NCBI GenBank assembly: GCA_014526335.1
Contig: JACTAT010000022.1
Coordinates: 2,449,436 to 2,513,435 of the forward strand
Source: Chrysaora quinquecirrha
Taxonomy: Eukaryota > Cnidaria > Scyphozoa > Semaeostomeae > Pelagiidae
DNA length: 64,000 nt
Direction of reading: 5' to 3'
Part shown: positions 42,134-55,646 of the stretch, one piece after another
How the letters are laid out: each line of letters opens with the position of its first letter
Numbering within the stretch: position 1 is the stretch's first letter
Made by a program: the position numbers and the translations under genes
The notes under the pieces: generated by a model
What the model was told of the DNA's origin: nothing
The model's input: only the letters and a program-made list of their open reading frames with translations
Database searches by the model: none

Positions 42134-45100
42134 GTAAGTTTTCTTTTTAACTTTATTGATATCTTTTTTAATTAAGCTTATTATACTTAATTGCCTTTTT
42201 GTTGCTTTAATTCAGACTTGATGCTTTTTCGTAACTAATACAGGCTTAGAATCGTCTTTTCTTAAGAATATCATGAGAATATTGCTCAGCCTTAGAGCAA
42301 ATATATTCGGACTTATCAAGGCTGTTTCTGACACCGTATTAGACATGATAGCCACCACTTATCATGACAAGCCTTTGATATTTACAGTAGTAGGGCAACG
42401 ACGCATCTCTCCCAAAACGTTGCCCTACTAAATATCAAAGGCTTGTCATGATAAGTGGTGACTATCATGTCTAATACGATGCTCAGCCTTAGCTCGCATA
42501 TCTGGGTCTCATTTTTCGGCAGTTGCCTGTTTTGCGATGTTCACAACAGAGAATCACGCTCACATTCATATTGTTATTATAGCTTAGATGTTTCTTTGGT
42601 TCGACCATTTCCTCTTAATAACATGAAATTTCTTTTGACTATGTTCCCCTCAAGCCATATCAGTTTGAAAATATTAAGAAAACTTTAAGAATATATTCAG
42701 GCTCAAAACGAACATTTCTTGAGAATAACGAGGCTGGACAAAATTTATAGTATTCTTGTACAAAAAAGAGTGTAGCTACCAACTTATTTTTCTAATATAT
42801 GCCCTATTAGACCTCGAATGTCTAGGACGGGTCTAGGATTTATTGCTAAACCCAGAAAACAACTTCTTGTCTCAACAACTGTACCGAGGAACTAAAAGAA
42901 ACAAAAGAACTAACTAAAAGAAAAGAGGAATATCAGCCAAGCCAAATCTACCAATCATTCCTTCAACTGGAAACGAATTTTTCAAGCGTTCCGAACCTAA
43001 GAAAGCCAATTTCAGAGTACTACTTGAAGCAAATACGAATTCTAAATCTATGGAGTTAACCTAAAACAGAAAAGCACATAAAGAAGGGTTTCGAATGTAA
43101 ATTTTAAACCTTGAAATTCTTCAGTTTCAATTAAACTTTTAGCTTTTTTATGCTTCTTGGCGCTTTTTTGCCGCTGTTCGAGCTTGCTGCTTTGCTTTGT
43201 GACTCATAAAGTTCAGTTTAGAATTTTTGACCTGAAATCTTCCTAGGGTCTGTAAGGCCCTGGCCAAACGATAAAACATTGTTGGCCCAACATTTGAGGT
43301 TTGCTTGTCAAGCAAAATGTTTGACTTTTCGGCCACGTCTAAAACATTTACTTGATACAAACAATGTTGGCAGACTAATTTTTTGGACGTGGCTAATCTG
43401 TCAAACATTTTGCTTAACAAGCAAATCTCAAATGTTTGGCAAACAATGTTTGATCGTTTGGCCAGGGCCTTAGACCTTCGCCCAATCCATCATGGTACAG
43501 TATGGGACCTCCATACAACGGACACATATTGGAATAATCTTATTGCCCTCTATATAGAGGTGTCCGTTGTTTGGAGTATTGTTTGTACAAACAAATGAAC
43601 TTCGGGTCGAAATATTTGCCCACTGTCGGACGTGTCCGTTATTAAAAGGTGTCCGTTGTATGGAGGTGTCCGATAATTGGGCTCCACTCTACAGCAAGGG
43701 TCATAGCCTAAATCTTAACTTTAAGTTGCTGGATTCAAATATACCAGCAACAATTTCATGTGCTTATTAAAATCTATTAATCCATGAATAAATAAAACCT
43801 TTGCGAAGTATCTATAATTATAGTTACTCGGCTACAGGTACTGTTAAGCCCTGGCGACTCCGCGCAGCATTCTCCATACATCAGTATACTCCGCTCGACG
43901 TTGTGGACAACCAGTGAAAGTCGAGCGAAATCATATAGTCGATATGTCAACCACTAGTTAGAACTTATAGGATACAGTTGATCGCTGTCGTAAGAACGCT
44001 TAAGTCGACTGCAACTGACGGGAAGAACATGCCAAACTTGCTGGGACTGTGCACCGGCTGGTTGCCGTCACAAAGGAACTAGTTGCTAGAGCGCCTGAGC
44101 CGACAAGTCAGTTACGATAAACTAGTTCCAAAAAATTGCCGATCAGAAGTCGGCAATTAGTTCTGGCTGTGCGCAATGTCGACTGGCCTGGCTTTTATTT
44201 AGACCTTATCTGTGGTGGGTTATTATGCTTGATGTGGTGGGTTATTGTGCTTGATGTGGTGGTATTTGTTGCATACTGTGGTGGGTACGAAATCATAGCT
44301 AAAATCTATAGATCAAGCAAGAAAGAACCACAAAATCCACCACATCAAGCATATAACCCACCATATCAAGCATAATAACCCATCACATCAAGCATAATAA
44401 CCCACCACAGTAGTGCGTATCCACCACAGTACGCAAAAAACACCACCACAGTACGCAGAATATACCACAACAGCAGTGTGTATAGATTCGCTAGCGTGAG
44501 TGATTCTGCCAATGCGCAACTGCTATGGAGACTGGGGTGGACAAATTAAAGAATAATTATAGATAACGTCGCTATATAAAATCGGGGCTTTTACCTCAAA
44601 CTCAAGTTTAAGTCATTTTGTTAGCACCTGGCTGTTAACATTTACAAAATTGAATCCGAAAGATTATTCGAGCTAACGAACGTTAATCTTTTGAAAACTG
44701 AAATTAAACTTGTCTTGACTTACTTCGTTTCGTAGTTTTGAAATTGAGTATTGCGTAATTCGTTTAGCTTTAAGAAAGGCTGCTATTTGGGTGATATTAA
44801 TTACGCTCAATTTAACGAAGTTGTTGAAGTCGCGTTTCCAAGTTTAATCTAATTTCCTTTCAGTCCTCTAGTTAAAAATTAATACATTTCTGTCCACTAA
44901 CTGTATCGGTACACGCTTAGAATTCTGGGCTTCGTTTCAACCTGCTTGTTTCTTATGTTTGAATCGATTTTTCATCAATTTATCAGCCTCTGTCTTTCTC
45001 AAAAATATGCCCAAAATGCGTAGGCAAGGGCTTCACGCTGGTCAAATTGGCTTCACACTGGTCCAATTTGCTTGTGCGTTTCTCAGATGATTTCGGAGAT

Positions 45101-48100
45101 GGCAAAAATTTAGACACAAATTTCAGCATGATGTTTCTTATAAAAGTTGTTCTTAAAAAAACGACACGAGAGAGGGCAAAATGACATTCAAGTCGACCTG
45201 AACTCAAACTGGCATTTCAGACTGACCTGAAATTTTAGGTCGGCGAAAGGTCTTGATATTTTTCAGGTTGAGTTGAACTGAAGTTTATAACGAAGACAAT
45301 TTTGAATACAGTAGCTGTTCGATTTTTTAGCGCAGGATTTCGCCTATCGGAGAAAATATTTAAGCCCCCCTGTATAGATTTTCCTCAAGAATCGACCCAA
45401 TTTTCTATTTCTGTTTTCGGTCTTGGTAAAATCAGAAATGAAATTCTACACGAGTGCGGTGTCATACTTTCTATAACATGGACCTACTGGGAGCGCTGCC
45501 CGCTACTTCAGGCTCTTGAACCAAGCGTAATCGCATAAGAGATTGATATCAATTTTACATGAAGAACCTTCTTTAGGACATTGATAAGATTTATCAATAA
45601 CACCATACGAAGGTCGGCTAATAATTTCATGACGTACTTTTCCCGGATTTTTCTGTATTTTCGAAATTCTTTATCATGATACAGAGATATTCCAGCTTGT
45701 CCGTATTAGATTTGTATTAAACTTTAACAATCAGCGTTACTGTATTTTAAAGATTTAATCTATAGATTATTGGGAAAGTGAAAGATATATCTATTTTTGA
45801 ACGCATTTGCCTTTCACCAAAGTCAGGCAAAATTTGCTCATGAATCAGAGGTTGGTCTGTCAGAACAAAGAGAATCTCATGTTACACCAACATGCTTGTT
45901 TTTCATTGGTCAGTGAAGAAGCTTTGCGTCTAGGAAGAAGGTTAAACACTTTTCTGACTCTGTCTTTCACCTATAATCATGGCCAAAAATATTAAGACAA
46001 CAATAATGCAGACAAACTAGCCGGAATCTCCCCTTCCCCTGGGGGAGAGGGCCGCTACCAACAAGCTGTCTCGCAAGATTTTGACCAGGATTATAGAATA
46101 TCTGCTTGAGCCGACCTTCGGTATTTATATGGGACTCGTGGTCCTGTGCAAAGTTTTCTCTATTGCGTTCTGCTTCGCTTTTCAGCTTAATTTTTGCATT
46201 ACAGAGTACCCTGGGTACCAGAGCTGTAACCGCTGGGCAGGAGAGAGACTCCTTCCCAGTTTCCTCACTCTCTCCTGCCTAGCGGTTACGGCCCTGGTTT
46301 CTGGTATACGTCCACGCCGCGGCTACACGTCCTCAGGATTTCTCAGAACAGGACATTTTGTCAACGATGAGTGTCGCGTCGCCAGAAAATATGAAGAAAT
46401 CGCACGTGTAGCCGCCGCTTTATTACGCAGCATCAGCACAAATCAAAATTGTCGCCGTTACAGGAGGGGGTGCTTGGGCTTTACGGTTACACGGTTTTGC
46501 CAATATTTTGGCTCGGGTTTTCGGTTTTTCCCCAAAATTTACGCGGTTTTTCGGTTTTGAAAAACTCGTCGGTGAAAGTTTTTACGGCATTTCTGATAAT
46601 TTTTTCAGTTTTTCATTAAGATTTTGCGTTTTGGGTACTAAATGCCGACTCAGTGAAGCGAGAAGTTAGCCCACAATAAAAACAAAAATTGTTAGGGGAG
46701 GAAGACGTTTCAAAAACGTGAAGTGAACAGTAAAAGTTGACTAATCTAGAGTTTTAATAGTTTCGGTGCAATTTTTGTGAAAACGGAGATGTGTTTTTGT
46801 GAAATGTGCCATACTGTTTTGTTCAAAATACCGCACGGTTTTACGGTTTTTGAGCAGATTTTGAGCGGTTTTACGGTTTCCAGGCCCCCCCAAATACCCC
46901 GCCTTATAGGTTACATTCAGCTTTCTTTTGTAGTAATATCTCGTCAAACATGCCCTCGATCTATACGGATTTATGTATGTTGTCCCAGCTTATCCTCTTA
47001 TAGTTATCTCGATCACAAAATTCCAAAATATTATCGTGAGAAATGACGCGAGAAAAGGATTTGCCACGACATTGATTTCAAAGATTTCATGATATCAAGC
47101 GACCACCTGTCCCTTCTAATGGTTTTTCCTGACTTTTATTACTGAAATTTTGAATCATCCCATCACTTCGTCTTCAGAATAAATAAGCGTGCATATTAGA
47201 TTTGATCCAGTAGTGCAATTCTTTTCGAACAGCAAAAACCGCCTGCTAAGCAACAACAACCATCTGCGGAGACTTATTATAAGGGTGGAAGTTTTCGCTA
47301 CTTAGGCCCTGGCCAAACAATAAAAAAACTTTTTTTGTCAAACATTGTTTGAACGTTTGGCCACGTCACAAACATTTTATAAACAGTTAAATTCTCTTAA
47401 ACGTCTTGCAAAATACATGGGTGAAAGAGAAAAAAAGATTATTATAAATTCATTTATATTATGCCATTTTAACTATTGTCCGCTGGTGTGGATGCTATGC
47501 AGTAAGGGTAGTCTAGATAAATTAGAAAAGATAAACGAAAGAGCATTACGACTGGTTTACTCTGATTACACATCATCATATGAGATGTTGCTTGCTAAAT
47601 CAAATGAGACAACCATCCATGTTCAAACAATAAGACTCCTTGCATTTGAAATCTATAAAACGCTAAATAATCTGAACCCGCCGTTCATGAATGATTATTT
47701 CTTAGAAAAACACGTAAACCACGATCTTCGGATAATAAATCCATTACAAATTCCAAAGGTCAGAACAACTAACTATGGCATTAAATCTTTAAGTTTCCAA
47801 GGGCCCAAAATCTGGAACTCTCTTCCAGCTGAAATCAAGTTAGCCCGAAATAACAAAGAGTTTAAAGGCTTGATAAAAACATGGTTCCTAAACAAAAAAT
47901 GTGCGTGTTCGTTTTGTAACAAATGATGCTTTAATGCAATCTCTGGAGTTGCTTCATGTTAGTATGAATTAGTGTTTCACTATTGTAAATACTAACAATA
48001 AATAATGTACAATTACAATTACAATATTACAATTACAATTACAGTCGTTAATAAGCAGACTTTGTTGCGCAATGTTTTGAATAGTTAAAACAACCTTTTG

Positions 48101-51100
48101 CTTAAACTAAGCATAAATGTTTGACAAGCAATGTTTTGTGACGTGGCCAAACTGTTAAACATTTTGCATGCTAAGCAAATTTCAAATTTATGACAAAAAT
48201 TTTTGCTTGTTTTGGCCGGGCCTTGTGCTAATCTGGTGGATAGGCGGATAGGTCGTTCAGGACCTCACCAAGAATTTTGGTATAGGGGTGCTTGGAGTGC
48301 TTGAGCTCACAAAGTAAGAACAGGCTTTAACAACAGGTGCACTACCCCTGAACCACCCCCATCCCTGGTGAAATTCCTCCATTAATGAATTTGTTTCTTT
48401 TTTTCAAAGCGAAAGAAAACTTTGTGTTTTCTTCTGAAGAGCTGAAGGAATGTCCTGATGGGTTTACAGCTGACTTCCATCTTGAATTACAGGAACCACT
48501 GCAGAATAGTTATTACATCGCTGCTGGTCAGTGCAAATTCCCTCTAACAAGTATGCAGAAAGTTATTTTATTTCGAGAGTTAAAAATTGTTTGTAGCTCG
48601 CTTATTTTGAGATTTGCCTGACGTGAATGTTGGCTAATATTGGATGAAATGTTGATTGCGTTCGGCCAGGGCTTTATATTCCATTCCAAAAAAGCATCAT
48701 TCCGATATCTCACTTACACAGTGGCGTATCCAGGTCTGAAGTAGTGGCGGGGGGTGTGAAAAATTTTTTCCAGATCACGCCCTTCAAACTCTCGTAAACG
48801 CGGGGACACGCCCTTTTTGCCCCCCCCCCCCCCCCGCCATGAGTTTTACAACGTTTTTGGACAAATCTCGAGGACCATATTTTAGAAAAGTGGGGGGTCA
48901 GGTCCCCCTATTCCCCCCCCCCCTTGGGTACGTCACTGCTTTTACTAGTGGTGGCGGTTGTGAAGTATTTTCAAATCTCCGTTTTAAATCTCGAGGACCA
49001 TATTTTAGAAAAGTGGGGGGTCAGGTCCCCCTATTCCCCCCCTTGGGTACACCACTGCTTTGGGTACGAGTCTTTGTCGAATTTTGATTGAAGATTGAAG
49101 AACTGTTCACTATTATTCCAGAATTCGCCACTGAATATTTAAACCACGTGCTATTTTTTTACAGGTACATTTGTGTTTTGGAATAAATCCATGGACGCTT
49201 TCGTCTTCAAAGTTTTCACCAATAATGCATCATGGGAAGCATCGGTTGGCTCAATGCTACTACTTTACCGCAAGGTCAAAGTCACGTGGGTGTGGAAGAT
49301 CGAGCAAGGAATCACCGTTTACGTTGAAAAGTATCGAGTGGCTTTACAAGTGAAATCGAGGCTGCTTCGTACAGATGAGGCTATTGATGTTGCTGGATTG
49401 ACAACATTGGCTGATGAGAAATCGAGCAAAAATTCTGTCAAAGCTATTTCAGCTTTTCATCTCCATAAAGATATCAAAAATCTTAAAGGTTAGTGGGAAT
49501 CATTGACGCTAAGGGGCCTACATTACTTGTTTTCTTCATTTCTTAATTGCAAAACTTAACGAAGTAGACCTAGATTCCTCTTTTGTCACGAAAGACAAGC
49601 AAGATGCTAAAAGAACTTCACAGTCGAAAATTTCTATCGATATAATCCCACTTTTGCTGACCGATAAAGTATTGGGGGGGACGCCCTCCCTCTGCAAATT
49701 CACCCAAAACATCATCTAAATTAACACTAAAACATCTACAGTGACACTTGTGTTATCTAACGATTGAAAGATTAAACACATTCAAGTTGACTCACATATG
49801 AAATTTCAATCTTAAGATAACTTTAATCACAAATAACTAACTCATTTTCTTTCTTTAGATTTCTTAACAGACTGCACAGTTTATCCTCTCTTGAAGAACT
49901 CAATAAACAGCCAGAATACTAATGCAACGTTTAATGCATCATCGTCTGCGAGCAATGCCACAATTCATGCCAGAATAAGCGATTCAGGTATTCATGTTTT
50001 AATGATAATGAATGCAGTTTTTTTCAAGTTAATGTGGAATGAGCATTTTGGTCTCCCAGTCAGGGTTGTCCTTTTGTCTGGGACTTTGTGTCATTCTGAG
50101 GCTGTCACATGCCTATATAAAGCCAAAAGTTGTTAGGAATATTCTCATTCGCGTTTAATATCAGGCAGAAGATGCCAAACCTTTAAACATTGCTTTTCAA
50201 ACATATCAAAACTGCTTCTCTAACAGAATGTTTTACTGTTTTGCCGCATCTCAAAACATTAGCCGTAACACATGTTTTTTACTGTGAAAAACAGAAAACG
50301 TTTGTCGAAAACTAATTAATTAACTAATGTTTCTCTTAGCGAATTTTCTTAGCAAAGTTTTATGACGTTGTCCAATGATCAGACAATTGTCAAACATTGC
50401 TTTTAAAGCGTAAGGCCCTAACCAGATGATCAAATATTGTTTGTCAAACATATGAAATTTGCTTATCAAATAAACTTTTTCAAACAAATGTTCGACCATT
50501 TGTCCACGTCACGAAACCTTACTTGTCGAACATTTGTTTCTTGTGAAAAACAAAAAATTTTTTCACAGTTTTAATAATTATCACCAAGAAAGGTCTGCGT
50601 GTCGAGCAATGTTTTGCAACGTGGCACAATGGTTAAACACCATTAGTAAAGCGAATTTCAAATGTTTGTGCAACTGTGTTTGATCCTTTTGCAAGGGCCT
50701 AAATCGTAAATGTTTGACCAACAATATGGTCGTGGCCAGGGACTAATTATCCTCTACATTTCTAATTGCTTTTAAGTCATGCATGCAATGTTGAACTTGG
50801 CTACTTACACGCATTTTTTTTATAAGGAAGTTCGGCTCAGGGTCAGTACTGAAAATTCCTTAACTGATGGTGAAAATTGAGTACTCAATATTCCTTAGCA
50901 ATTCCTTAACTTCTTACTTTGTGATTCTTAAAAACAACCAATGGTCAAGGAAATATAGGTCATAAAGGTTTCAGAAGACGAGTAGAAATGAATACTGATT
51001 GAAAACCATTGGCGATAAGTATTGCTTGCTCTGTTAATTCAAAACTTCATTTTTTTAATCGAAATGCTAAGTTAAAGAAAAAGTCAGATTCCTTAGTAGT

Positions 51101-54100
51101 CTCCAGTCCAGTACTAGAAATTCCTTAAGTTTTTGCCAGGCCGAGTACTACCTTCCTTATAAAGCACATCCTTATTAAAAAAAATGCGTGACGTATAATG
51201 TATTTGATATGATTGTCTGTTATTGATTTTTGCGTTCTGTTTTAGACAATAGTTCCTGGACATCTGGTTTAACCAATGATAAGCAATGGTTGCAGATTAA
51301 ATTTGATCAAAAATTGACTTTTGTTGCCATTGCGGTTCAAGGAAATATTGTAAAAGATTATTATGTTGAGAAATTCAAAATGAGGTTCAGCCAAGATGGG
51401 GCTACATGGACTGATCAATCATCAGTACGTCGAGTTTACATTACTCTTATATATTTGAATAATTGTATAATAACCCCCTGTCTGGTAGATATCATCTAGT
51501 AGTAATCATCGTGAAATTGTATATTTCCAGGAGGCTTTGGCTCAGTAATGCAAATATTCACCCTTAACCAATCATATAGGCCATGGCAAAACGATCAAAC
51601 ATTGTTGCTCAAACATTTGAGATTTGCTTTAAAACAATGTTTGACAGTTTAGCACGTCACAAAGCATCCTTGACAAGCAAGGCAAAACATTATGGAAAGA
51701 ATTTTACTTTTGCTTTTTAAATATTGCGTACTCAAAACCTAGGTGTATAAACACCAAGGCTTTTAAATAGTCACGTAAAAGCTTCGACAAGTGACGTCTG
51801 TCTTTTATTTAAATCATTTACTTGATTTCAATTTACTTTCCTTTTTAGTCTTTAAAAGGCAATGATAACAGCGTCGACATAGTTGTGAGTGACTTACAAA
51901 AGCAATTCGAAGCAAGGTTCGTGCGTATTTACACTCAAAATGGCATAGAGGCATTTCAATGCGTGTTGAGGTATTTGGTTGCATCAAAAACGTTGCTGAA
52001 AACACAAAAACTACAGGTATGAGAAAAACAATTTTGTTGTACTAGTTTTTGAATAAGGAAAAGGAATGGAGTACCTAAAGTCGTCACGTCGAAATTTGCT
52101 CTTCATTTTGTGAAAGAGCGTCAGAATTAATGTGTAAACGTGCAAAATCAGTCAAATATATCAAACATTGGCTGAGATATAGCCATCCAAAGAAATACAT
52201 TTCAACGGGAAGTCACTGTATTTTGCGTCTTTCTTCAAAACATTATGAACCGAAGCAAAGGTACTCTATAAGAATAAGAAATTGGCTTGTAATACATTTG
52301 CAGAAGGATTTTGGAAAATTAATAGCAGCTCTAGTTATTGTAGGTTCGAGGTATCGGGATTTCATTATATATAAATGATTCGTTTTTACCTATTGCTGTA
52401 GGCATGGAGGTATCATCAGTTGCTCCCACCCTTTCACCTACGTATACTACTTCAAGTGTTGAAGAAATAGCCAAAACAGAGGTCATATCCACAGTTTCTC
52501 CCACCCTTTCATCTACTCAAAGCGTCGAGGAATCTATGGAAACAGATATTGAGATATCATCAGTTGCTTCCATCCTTTCTCCTACGTATACTACTTCAAG
52601 TGTTGAGGAAATAGCCAAAACAGAGGTCATATCTACAGTTTCTCCCACCCTTTCATCTACTCAAAGCGTCGAGGAATCTATGGAAACAGATATTGAGATA
52701 TCATCAGTTGCTTCCATCCTTTCTCCTACGTATACTACTTCAAGTGTTGAAGAAATAGCCAAAACAGAGGTCATATCCACAGTTTCTCCCACCCTTTCAT
52801 CTACTCAAAGCGTCGAGGAATCTATGGAAACAGATATTGAGATATCATCAGTTGCTTCCATCCTTTCTCCTACGTATACTACTTCAAGTGTTGAAGAAAT
52901 AGCCAAAACAGAGGTCATATTCACTGTTTCTCCCACCCTTTCATCTACTCCAAGCGTCGACGAATCTATGGAAACAGATATTGAGATATCCTCAGTCGCT
53001 CCCACCCTTTCATCTACGTATACTACTTCAAGTGTTGAAGAAATAGCCAAAACAGAGGTCATATCCACAGTTTCTCCCATCCTTTCATCTACTCCAAGCG
53101 TTGACGAATCTACAGAAGCAGCTATGGATACATTCCCTACTACTGTTGTGTATAATTCTTCACTATCTACATCTGCATTGGCATTGCCGTTAAGCACTGC
53201 AGCAATAGACGCAGCATCTTTTTGGCCAACGTCGTCGACTGTCGTGGAAGCATACACAGGTTTGCTATTTCTATTCTGATAAGACTAGCAGTTAAATATA
53301 ACTTATGCTCTGTTTCTATGGGCACCAGAGGGGCTTATTCCTGTAGGAAGAGTGATGTACATGTGTCCCCTGATTTATGGGTTTTCCTCAAATGATTTGC
53401 CCTCGTTATAGGCCAAATTTTGTTGAGATTCGCCCAGTATGTTGGTCAAGCGTATGTATTTTCTGAAAGTTATGGCTGTCAGCATTGGGAAGCAATAGAC
53501 GCTTCCGCAAAAGATGGCCGCCGTTTTAGCCTATTGTTTTTATTAAGGATTTTCGAAAGGAGTTCTAGGAATAATTTCCTTCGTTACATATTTTACATAG
53601 CTGAAGATGTTGTATTCGTAACTAAGGAAATTATTCCCAGAATTCCCTTCCAGAAACCTTAAGAAAAGCAAGGGATTGACAAAAACGGCCGCCATCTTTT
53701 GCGGAAACCTCTATTCTGCTTGCCAAGCCATGTTTTATGACGTGCCAAACGATCAAACATTGCTTTTAAAAGCAAATCTCTTATGTTTGACAAACAATAT
53801 TGGCCAATACCTTACTAGTATATTTTCCTTGCTATACACTCTTTTTTCTAAGAAACTAAGGTTTTTTTCAATACCCAAAGTTTCTTAATTTTTGGAGAAT
53901 TTTGGTACTGAAAGTTTCTAAGCAGTTTCTTAGGGATCATATCATTTTTAACGCCAGAACATGTAATTGACACTTATGTAAATAGAAGAAGCAATATTAA
54001 GTTCATTTCTCTGGAAAATGCTAACATTTCTGATTCTAAAGATTGTTGAGACCTGCGAGTTTCTTATCATTTTGGGTCGAGTACTGAAAGTTTCTTAACC

Positions 54101-55554
54101 AATATTGATCTCAGTACTGAGTTTCTTATAAAATTTTCATTTCAAGGAACTTCTGACTGTTGTGAGCAGTTTGATTGACAAAGCGGCTTCGAGATCTTGG
54201 GATAGCAGTAAAGTGGTATGCGCAGTTTTGCTAATTATTCCAAATAAGGCATTGTCACGTGGCCTATTGTTACTATTTTTGGAATTTTTAAACCCTATTG
54301 TAGCTTATATATATATGGGCTAGAAGTCAGTGAGTTTTGAGGCTTACATCAATAAGATTACAGAGCAGTAATAATAATCCCTTGAGAAGGTTGGAAGACA
54401 CCCTCCCTCCCTCCGGTAGTGTTATCGGGATCGTTCGTTCGTAGCACAACGATTGTTTGTTGCTTTACTGGCTGGTTATATGGAAGAAATTTTCCCGTCC
54501 AGACGGGATGAAAATTATGAGGGTATTTTTGGTCCTGGCGTTATATTTTTGTCCTCAGCAGAATGTCCCGTCTCGGCAAAGCGAGACAATTTCTTCCATG
54601 TAACAACTAACCAGACCCTTCGTTTCACCTGACTGACTGACTGACTGACTGACTGACTGACTGACTGACCTGACTGACTGACTGACTGACTGACTGACTG
54701 ACTGACTGACTGACTGACTGACTGACTGACTGACTGACTGACTGACTGACTGACTGACTGACTGACTGACTGACTGACTGACTGACTGACTGACTGACTG
54801 ACTGACTGACTGACAAGTCACTTGATTTATTGGGCAGTTAGAAACTATACATGCAGCCATCAGAAAGTTGTAGTTATTATGACGTAGAACTGTTGAGGTA
54901 AAGAGATAGAAAGCATAGAAAGATCAACGTGTAGAGGAAATACATTACGTTTTCTTGAAGTAGCTGATCCTACTACAGTATTAGAGTATTAGGATTAGGG
55001 TAAATAATACACGTTATCTATAGACGTTTTTGACAAAATACTGAAAAAATTACAGTTTTTTTATTCATGGAAAGCCACTGTGACTGCCCTTTCCATAGCA
55101 AGCTGCAAGATGTAACCTTAATGAAACCTTAATTTCTCTTTTATTGTAGAAGGCATCGTTTGGTATTTTACTAATTCAACTCGTTGAAAATGTTGGCTAT
55201 TTAATTGGCAAGTCACAAAGTCACTGCATTGGCAATCGCTCTGTTATTTCAATCAGAAGTAGCAGTCGTACCACAGGTAAAGGAACAGTCTAAGTCTTGC
55301 TGCATCTTACAACTTTTTATTGGTGGATGGATGGATGGATGGATGGATGGATGGATGGATGGATGGATGGATGGATGGATGGATGGATGGATTGATGGAT
55401 GGATGGATGGATGGATGGATGGATGGATGGATGGATGGATGGATGGATTGATGGATTGATGGATGGATAGATTGATGGATGGATGGGTGGAAGGATGGCT
55501 TGATGGATCGATGAATGGATTGATGGATGGATGGATGGATGGATGGATGGATGG

Positions 55555-55590
<36 letters not shown>

Positions 55591-55613
55591 ATGGATGGAT
55601 GGATGGATGGATT

Positions 55614-55646
<33 letters not shown>

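Larger units (their letters stand above)
49859..52016 (+). other. GPCR exons 4-6: discoidin (F5/8 type C) domain
   Basis: Three exons (49859-49987, 51246-51424, 51849-52016). Begins at the Cys of [16 protein letters not shown], then [56 protein letters not shown]. After the one-base gap it closes with [13 protein letters not shown]. First and last Cys, the WLQIKF strand and the RVEVFGC end are canonical for the family, which binds carbohydrates, lipids or collagens. Confidence 0.9.

Noticed and set aside
46081..46560. 159-codon frame
   Set aside because: Crosses a transposon-like hairpin (46205-46310) and GGTTTTACGG repeats; no recognised domain.
52805..53257. 150-codon minus frame
   Set aside because: Mirror of the highly repetitive GPCR stalk exon.
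54555..54860. Minus-strand frames reading SVSQ repeats
   Set aside because: Shadow of the CTGA microsatellite inside a GPCR intron.
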